From: Laguncularia racemosa
Lineage: Eukaryota > Streptophyta > Magnoliopsida > Myrtales > Combretaceae
Length of the DNA stretch: 64,000 bases
NCBI GenBank assembly: GCA_037954665.1
Contig: JBBMOL010000301.1
Coordinates: 434,001 to 498,000, forward strand
Direction: 5' to 3'
The notes below the pieces were generated by a model, which was not told the origin of the DNA, did no database searches, and saw only the letters and a program-made list of their open reading frames with translations. The translations under genes were made by a program, and so were the position numbers. Each line of letters starts with the position of its first letter. Within the stretch, counting starts at the first letter, position 1. Positions 57,721 through 64,000 of this stretch are shown in pieces.

Positions 57721-60266
57721 CTTCTTCTCCTAATTCTTCAGTTGAAAGGGATATTTGATCAATAGCAAAAATGGAATTAACAATGTGTCTTAATTTTTTA
57801 GTAGATATTCCTTGTGGCACTTTAACTTCCCTTAAAGTTCTAAATAAGGCTTCTTTGTGAGGCTCGGAAGAGAGTAGAAGACCTATAAAGGAGATTTAGG
57901 CTAGAGTTTTTGATAATTGGTCCATGATTTATACTCACTAGACTTGATCATCTTTGAAAAAATTGATAACCCTTTTTCTTCTTTTGCTGTTAGCTTTTAG
58001 TCGCTTAATTCACTGGTTTCAGGTTTTTTCATGGCCTCTTCTTTAAGGCTATAAATCCTTCTCGACTAGGTGATTCCTCTAATAATAAAATTTGAGAGTT
58101 TCTCTTGATTAATCGTTGTATAATTAAATGGGGCAGCTTTATAGTTTTCATGTGCCAGGGAAACATGAAAGTATATTTCTTAGCTCTTAGGACTTTTTGC
58201 TCTTGTTCAAGTTCTTTGTAACATTTTAGGATCACTGATTTGAAGTCGGATCCTATCTTGTTAACCATTTGATCATTATCCTTCTCATTTTGAGGATTAT
58301 CTTCTTCTTCAAAATCGAAGCCTTAACTACTTGGGTTAGGTTCTTCATAGATTGGCAGTTGGATGGAATAGTTAACAAAATAATCAAATTTCCCTAAATA
58401 TTGTCCTAATAAACTAACTGTGGGATCACTTGCATGCCATCTTTTTCCCAAGTCCTTTTGAGTTGTTAGCTTATAAGGTTTGGGAGTTAAAATTTCTTAA
58501 ATGTAGGATGATTGGATTTCCCCTTCTAACAATAATTGACAGATGGTTGACTTAGCTTGTGCTCTATTGCTTAGGTTAACTGATAGTAAAAAACCGGCTT
58601 GTTATAAGTTCCATGCTACCTACTCTATTGGTAACCCATCCAAATCAATTTCTGGTTCAGGTGCTTTTAAAGTGATCACGTTAAGTGTAGGACCATGATT
58701 GGGAAGTCGGTTATTATTGACATTAGGAGTGGGTAGCTCAATGAAGTCTAGCTACATTACCCCTGTATCGATCAGATCCTAGATTTTATTCTTAAATCTC
58801 CAACATCTATTTATAAAATGTCCTACTTGCCCCATATAGTATTCGCATTTGAGATTGGGGTAATAGGTTCTTGGCCTGTATTGTTCATTAAGAATTTCAA
58901 AACTGATTAGATTATCAGCTTTGCGGCTAGGAAAGACTTGGCTAAGAGGGATTGAGATTTGGGTGAACTACCTGGGAGGTCTATTGATTTGGGGTTTGTT
59001 GTTTAGTTGTGTTTGGATTGAAGTGTTTATGTTAGGTTTGGTGTTTGGAAGGAAATGTAGGGAGTTGGCTTGTTGTTTCTACTAGAATTAACCATGCTAA
59101 TTGTGGCTTCTTGTCCTTTGATATTATTTAGTGGCTTGGTTGATGTGTTCTTGGGGTTTCATTGACTAGCAATTTTCCAAAGGGGATGGCATTTTAACCC
59201 TGCATCTTGTAGCTACCACTTTTGCAAAACTTGAAGATGTTTGCCCAATCAGGTGGGTGAAATAGGGTTTCTCTAGTGTATTGATAAATATAGATGTAAG
59301 CTCTTTCTCAAAAATTAGGGTAACGACTCTTGTAGCCTTAGCCCTCCAATATTAAGCGTATTCTTTAAAGGATTCATTGTGCTTATTGCAGATATTCCCT
59401 AACTCCCATATTGAAGGAGCAACTTCAATGTTGAATTTGTATTACTCATAGAAAGCCCGAGCTAACTTTTCCCAATTATTGATTTGATTGAAGTCTAGTT
59501 ATGCATACCAAGCTAGAGTAAGTCTTGTAAGACAGTTATAGAAAGTCTGCACCATTAATTAGTCATACTGTACGTATTTTCCCATCTTCCGAACATATAG
59601 TCTAGTGTGCATTTTTAGACATTTGATGCCATCATATTTTTTGAACTCTAGTACCTTAAATTTTTCAAAATAAGCAGTGGTATAAAAAATTATTAAGTTA
59701 GTGATCCCAGGTTGCTCATATCCATTCGATCCTTTTAGAGCCTTCATCTTATTAGTTAATTGTTGGAAAGGCTTTCTTTTTTTGTTTCTTTCTATCTTTC
59801 CTCAAATTGCCTTTGTAGATCTTCAAGCCTATATGAGGTTTGTGCTCTTGGTTTTGACTCCACAAATGTTAAACTGAACTTGGAGTTAATTTCCTCATTT
59901 TCATGGGGGGGAAATCTCAACTGCTTTTCCCTTTTGCTCCCCTGAATAGCCTTCTTGAACAAGTTGAGTTGATCGAAGAAGAGTCAAATTTTCCACCAAG
60001 AATTTCACTTGATCATTGAGATTTTTCACAACTAACTCCAACAAAACCAATCTTTGATTAGTAGTATTGTCACTGGTATTGTCATCGTTGTTACTTGACA
60101 TTTTGGCTCTAGAACGAGTATAGAATGGACTTCTTATGGGGTTTGATTGTTTAGACGCAATCTTAAAACTTGATTTGGTTAACACTAGATAAGTTGCTAG
60201 TAAATTTTTTTTTTTGAATGCATGTGTCAAGAGGATGCAGATATGGGGTTCGTCAATAATCCACAA
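57721..60266 (-). pseudogene. O1 gag and gag-protease spacer
   Basis: N-terminus near 60110 (MSSNNDDNTSDNTTNQRL) with a coiled-coil-like LVLLELVVKNLNDQVKFLVE. Gag core: FKVLEFKKYDGIKCLKMHTR, WEKLARAFYE, YKFNIEVAPSIWELGN, NESFKEYA and FINTLEKPYF. A zinc-knuckle relic CEYYMGQVGHFINRCWRF lies near 58830. The spacer (57721-58780) includes VNKIGSDFKSVILKCYKELE and is not recognised. Multiple stops. Confidence 0.8.
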
Positions 60267-60354
60267 TGTGGCAAAATAAAAATTTTATTAATACTGTAAC
60301 TTTAGAGTTTGATTACATCATTTGAAAGGGATTTACAAAAAAAAAAAATTCTAA

Positions 60355-61883
60355 AATCTAAATCTTCCTCTTCTTACGATGACATGATCCTTTTTCTGTT
60401 TTCTCTTTTACAGGAGTTTCTAGTTCCTTGATCTTTTGCCTAGCCTTTTTTAGTTGGGCTTCTAGAGCTTTAACTTGTTGGTTGGATTCTTGACATCTAT
60501 TCTTCCAAATATCCCCCTTTCTTTCCTTGTTTTCCATATGAACTTGCATTTGTGCTTGCACTTCTTCCTTATATGTCTTCATTTTAGGAGTGGGATTTGC
60601 TGGTGCAGGTTAGAGTACAACTGAGGCACTATATTTTTTTTCACCTATCTTTTTGAGTTGGTGAAAAATGTACTCTTTGGTTGCTTGATATTTACCTAAT
60701 TCCGGCCTCAAATTCCTTATGTCAATAGTAGGGCTTATTATTCGAGTCTCCCATAAGGTTTTGATCTCCAATAGTTTAGCTATCTTATCTGCCATTACCA
60801 TATGAGGATTGTAGAAATCAAGTGTGATGGGTTCGAGTGAGGATTTATGGACGATATCTTACATAGGTCCCAATTGATGTATTAAAGTAGTCGAGTAGTA
60901 ACCGGTGCACCAGTTAAATCCAATAAGGGAACTGCCTCATAATTTTTACCAGCATGTACCATCTTAGTATAAGAATTCCATTTGGCTACCCATAATATGT
61001 CTTCAGCACAAAAGTCTTGTAAGACATCAATATAGCAGTAAGTAGGAATATACTCTAGCAATGTGATTCTAGAAGCAAAGGAATTAATAAGGTCAATTTT
61101 TTATGCAAAGGCCCCTCGAATGAATTCAAGTCTATAGCATCGCATATGGTTGACGAGCCATGTCATAATCAATGCCATGTTAGATTTTAAATCCCCATGT
61201 CTTTTTTTCTTTAAGTGATTGAGTGATTTGATTTGCTCAGCGAGGAGCGCGGGGATGTAGGAATTTCCTTCTAAAAAGTGGGCCATTATTTCTATGACCT
61301 TAAAGTAGATATGAAAAATCCCATTTGGAAACAATATAGTCGCGAAGGCCATTAGGATGAATGCATCAATCCGGTGTTGTTGCCATGCTTCAAAATCTAT
61401 GCAAAACAAGGTTCGCTTTTCATGGTAATTGGATTGAGCTGCAAACCATGTCAACAAATCATCAGCCTCAATACAATTCCCATTACAATTTTCTAAGGCC
61501 TTATTGATTTCAGTCTTACGAACCCCCTAGTAATTTATTGAAGATTTTTGCGGTTCTGCTTCAAGATTTGGGATATATATGCTTTCAGTGCTAGGTGGAG
61601 CCTTAAGCAATTGGGCATATTCTTCCATTGTTGGACCTAATTGATGAGGACCCAAGCAAAAAGTGACAGTTTCTAGATCCAAAAAATGAACCAAAGCCTG
61701 GACTAAAGTGATGCTGATAAAGACCTTTTGTAGTGAGAGGATTGGTCCAATCATCTTTTAAATGACCTCTTGTTGACTTGGGTTGAAGAATTGGATCAAT
61801 CGATCAAGTATTATCTTTGACTCCAGGGGCTTATGAACATGGACTTCCTTGAGAAGAGCTTACATGCGGGATGAGCTTGCCAT
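60355..61883 (-). pseudogene. O1 ORF1 (Ogre extra ORF upstream of gag)
   Basis: It starts MASSSRM at 61883. Conserved blocks: VQALVHFLDLETVTFCLGPH and LGPTMEEYAQLLKAPP; then LTWFAAQSNYHE, HRIDAFILMAFATILFPNG, IPALLAEQIKSLN and MALIMTWLVNHM, and a Lys/Glu-rich coiled coil at the C-terminus (QVKALEAQLKKARQKIKEL). These match the ORF1 proteins of Ogre-like elements and plant genes with the same domain (DUF7745-like, from memory). Function is unknown; it lies between the leader and gag. About six stops or frameshifts. Confidence 0.78.
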
Positions 61884-62445
61884 TGCTATAAAATTTATCA
61901 AAGTAAATACATCATGACTATACTATTTATAAGAAAATGCATTTGTCACAAAGAATTACATGGAAATTTACAATAATAATGTTACAAATTACAAAGAAAT
62001 AGAAAAACAACTCCACTAAAGTTGAAAAAAAAAAATCTATTTGCCACATCATGTTTATTCGCCAACTTGAAGGGTTCGTGAATGCAATTGGATAGGTTTT
62101 ATAGGTCCTCAAGTTTTGTAACCTCATTCATTTTCAAAGAAAATGGTTCATAGGTCACGTCAAAACTTGAGTAGGGTAACCTAATCAGCCTTGAGCGATG
62201 ACTGCCCTACAACACTTGAAGCTTACATAATGGCTCCCCTCTTAAGGTCTTAAGACGGCTTGGGTTTGACCGTATCTATCATACATTTGATGCCTCCCCT
62301 TCAAATTAATAAATAAATAAAAATGCTCCAAAAAATATAAAGGTTATAACATTTATATAAATACACATATGTATATATATATCTACAAGTAAAGGAAAAA
62401 AAAAATATTTTAGAAGGTTTAAGTGGCTAGCCTACTTATTTGAAA
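61884..62445 (-). other. O1 leader
   Basis: Non-coding leader between primer site and ORF1, with short ATATATAT and poly-A runs. Nothing else recognised. Confidence 0.65.
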
Positions 62446-62463
62446 TCCCTAGTAGAGTTGCCA
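62446..62463 (-). other. O1 primer binding site
   Basis: The minus strand reads TGGCAACTCTACTAGGGA immediately after the LTR end. It resembles the TGGCGACTC... primer sites of Ogre-like elements, which use a tRNA other than initiator-Met (tRNA-Arg in the pea Ogre, from memory). Confidence 0.6.
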
Positions 62464-63354
62464 TGCTACCGAGTTCAATTTTTTCCATTTTTTCTAATCT
62501 GATTTATGTTAAACCTTAGCTTATTTAATGTAAATCCTTGACTAAGATTAAAAAAAAAATTAAAAGAAGAGTGGCCACACGATCAAAATAAAAAAAATGT
62601 TAAATTAAGACTAATTGAGTGGATTAGTCTTAATTTGAATACTAGTCTATGTAAAAAAATAAATTATACCAGAAATTTTGGAGTTCGGGGGCTATCTCAT
62701 TAAAACTTTATGTTACTACTTTTTAACCCTCCATTTTTTTTAAGAAAAAGAAAAAAGAGAAAAAACAGAAGCAGAAAAAAATTATTTTACAAATAAGGTT
62801 GCCTCGATGGTGCCTACATACTTGATACTCAAGATCAGACCCATCGTAGTTCACATGTTTTTTTTTTTAAATAAAACTTTTTAAGATTTATAATCCTTTG
62901 TAAAAAAATTATATCTAAAATATATTTTTTAGATAAAATATTTTTTTAATAATTTCTTAAAAGTATATAAAATAACTAAAAATAATTTTTTTTATAATAA
63001 CTTTTTAAAAAAATCTAAAATGTCTTATTGTACATAAAATAACTAATTTTTTTATCTAAATGTCTAAAAATATAAAATAACTAAAAATTTCTTTTAAGAA
63101 AAAAAATATTTTTAAATGTATTAAAATATATAATAAATAAAAGAAATTCTTTTAAGAAAAAAAAATATATAAATAACTAAATTTTTTTAATTATTATTGA
63201 AAATAATAATACTGTCATAAAAAAATTATACAAACCTGGATCGTGATTGCTAGAGACAATGACGATGATGGAGAGCCACAAAGGATAGCGAGTGAGACGA
63301 TGGAGAATGGCGGGGTGGTGGTGTCAACTAAAGCTTCCACAAATGAGAACGCGA
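62464..63354 (-). repeat. O1 5' LTR, outer part rearranged
   Basis: 62464-63282 matches 48358-49196. The following 72 bp to 63354 do not match the 3' LTR, so the outer 500 bp are deleted or replaced. A donor-like AG/GTTTGT (minus) is shared by both LTRs near 63237 and 49157. Confidence 0.8.
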
Positions 63355-63359
63355 CCATG

Positions 63360-63707
63360 TTGATGAAGAATGACAGGAAATCAATGAGGGAATTCTTCAT
63401 AGAATTTTAAGTTGGTGATCTAAGAATGTGGAAAATCATTGTTAGACTTTTCTTTTTATTGACTATTATATGATGACAAACATTTATTCTAGTTTTGAGA
63501 TTTGAGTTAGATATATTTATTTGAAATAATGAGGATTAGAATGACTCATGTGAGAGTCATTCATTTCTATGATTGAAGCAATATTAGTATAAATGTAATG
63601 TGGAAGAGAAAAGGTTTAAAGTTTTATGGAGATTTAGAACCTTAGTGTGTTGCTAAGCAGTAGTGACATAGAACGGGTTGTGATGTTTCAAGTTTTGACA
63701 CATTACA
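63360..63707 (+). repeat. H2 3' LTR, second part
   Basis: It continues from 48357 after O1: TTGATGAAGAATGACAGG matches the inverted 5' copy (24738), and 63440-63707 matches 27094-27362. It ends ACATTACA. Confidence 0.85.
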
Positions 63708-64000
63708 AGAAGCATGGGCATGAGTAGGTTAATAGGTGGATCATCCAAGGATATTATTAATGGGAGCTTATAATGAAGAGCCATCAAGCTAGACTCTTAC
63801 ATTCTCTCCTTTAAATGCTAAAATTTGTTAAGCTATAATGTATGGTGAGGGGCTTTACTCTTGCCCCTCATGGGGAATGTCCTCCTTGGTGGTGGGAGGA
63901 TTAATTGATAGAGCTACATGTGATGGAGCTACATAGGCAACACCTTACTACGCAACAATGCCAGTATTTATCAAAGCCATACCTTATTATGCAGTAACAG
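63708..64000 (-). pseudogene. Possible upstream part of H1 gag
   Basis: A minus-strand frame with few stops reads SINPPTTKEDIPHEGQE and later ILAFKGENVRV and APINNILG. Its place beyond H2 is where the rest of H1 should be. No domain is recognised, so the assignment rests on position and the openness of the frame. Confidence 0.35.

Larger units (their letters stand above)
48358..63354 (-). mobile_element. O1: Ogre-like Tat element, nearly complete
   Basis: Minus-strand order: 5' LTR (62464-63354), primer site (62446-62463), ORF1 (60355-61883), gag (about 57900-60266), protease (57277-57720), RT (56334-57276 and 54213-54811), two RNase H domains (52961-54212), integrase (51060-52960), 3' region with an 80-bp tandem array, polypurine tract (49740-49752) and 3' LTR (48358-49739). 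An ORF before gag plus archaeal-type RNase H defines Ogre-like elements. It inserted in the H2 3' LTR; candidate TSD ctatg / ccatg with one mismatch. Interrupted by two solo LTRs. Confidence 0.87.
27094..63707 (+). mobile_element. H2: Tekay/Del-like chromovirus, heavily interrupted
   Basis: The order on the plus strand is 5' LTR end (27094-27362), leader, gag (27875-28502, 33477-33900), protease and RT (34021-34832, 36416-37008), RNase H (41288-41670), integrase with chromodomain (45674-47290) and 3' LTR (about 47354-48357 and 63360-63707). Interruptions are G2, a palindrome-rich solo LTR, G3, a 4-kb LTR and O1. H2 itself lies in H1 gag. Its TSD was not recovered, perhaps because of the 24.7-27.1 kb inversion. 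The right flank is agaag. Confidence 0.82.
9492..64000 (-). mobile_element. H1: old Tat-like Ty3/gypsy element hosting the nest
   Basis: Minus-strand coding blocks can be ordered as one element: gag (26405-27095 inverted, 24261-24730), protease (23501-24260), RT (22481-23500), RNase H and archaeal-type RNase H (21306-22480) and integrase (18604-11794, twice interrupted). An antisense ORF (9598-10936) follows. Protein reading resumes across M2 (TSD aaact) and a solo LTR (TSD taagg), which shows they entered H1. H1 LTRs were not identified, and the left end is cut by G1. The rightmost 290 bp (63708-64000) may be the upstream part of its gag. The arrangement of pol plus an antisense ORF before the 3' LTR is known for some Tat elements. 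Confidence 0.7.

Noticed and set aside
62446..62463. Exact tRNA identity of the O1 primer site
   Set aside because: The match to a TGGCGACTC-type primer site is clear, but the tRNA cannot be confirmed without a tRNA set, so it is given only as a likelihood.
63215..63400. Minus-strand frame of 61 codons at the outer O1 LTR
   Set aside because: It crosses from the LTR into H2 sequence and is not conserved in the other O1 LTR.

Overview
This window is AT-rich plant nuclear DNA, almost certainly from a flowering plant. It looks like one pile of nested, decayed Ty3/gypsy LTR retrotransposons, and I found no host gene. The lineage call rests on the element families present: Tat/Ogre-type elements with an extra archaeal-type RNase H, a Tekay/Del-type chromovirus with a chromodomain, and CRM/Reina-like proteases and integrase tails. 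Initiator-Met tRNA primer sites (TGGTATCAGAGC) and 5-bp target site duplications (TSDs) agree. No species can be named from this alone.

Almost everything from 9.5 kb to the right edge appears to sit inside one old minus-strand Tat-like element, called H1 here. Its coding parts can be read across several insertions: antisense plant-mobile-domain-like ORF (9.6-10.9 kb), integrase (11.8-12.3, 16.7-17.3, 18.3-18.6 kb), RNase H (21.3-22.5), RT (22.5-23.5), protease (23.9-24.3) and gag (24.3-24.7 kb, plus an inverted piece at 26.4-27.1). H1 is broken by a 4.4-kb element (M2, TSD aaact), a solo LTR (TSD taagg), an Ogre-like LTR remnant (18.6-21.3 kb) and a plus-strand chromovirus, H2 (27.1-63.7 kb). 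A third-family composite (G1, 0.3-9.5 kb, itself carrying M1) lies at its left end.

H2 is split by element G2 (28.5-33.5 kb, TSD agaat), a solo LTR rich in CACGG palindromes (34.8-36.4), element G3 (37.0-41.3, TSD caaca), a 4-kb LTR (41.7-45.7) and, inside its own 3' LTR, a nearly complete minus-strand Ogre-like element O1 (48.4-63.4 kb). O1 is in turn interrupted by two solo LTRs (51.1-51.8, TSD gggtc; 54.8-56.3 kb). Nesting therefore reaches four levels.

The most unusual content: (i) a gag-protease-only, RT-less retrotransposon lineage (G1, G2, G3) with three diverged LTR subfamilies; (ii) family M, whose two copies share the same internal deletions of gag core and RT/RNase H, so it seems to have moved as a deletion derivative; (iii) a 2.4-kb inversion at 24.7-27.1 kb which, if reversed, rejoins both the H1 gag and the H2 5' LTR; (iv) an ORF antisense to pol in H1; (v) palindrome arrays, a TATA box inside a dyad, tRNA-like modules and an 80-bp tandem array in LTR or 3' regions. 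All coding sequence carries stops or frameshifts, so every protein entry is a pseudogene.
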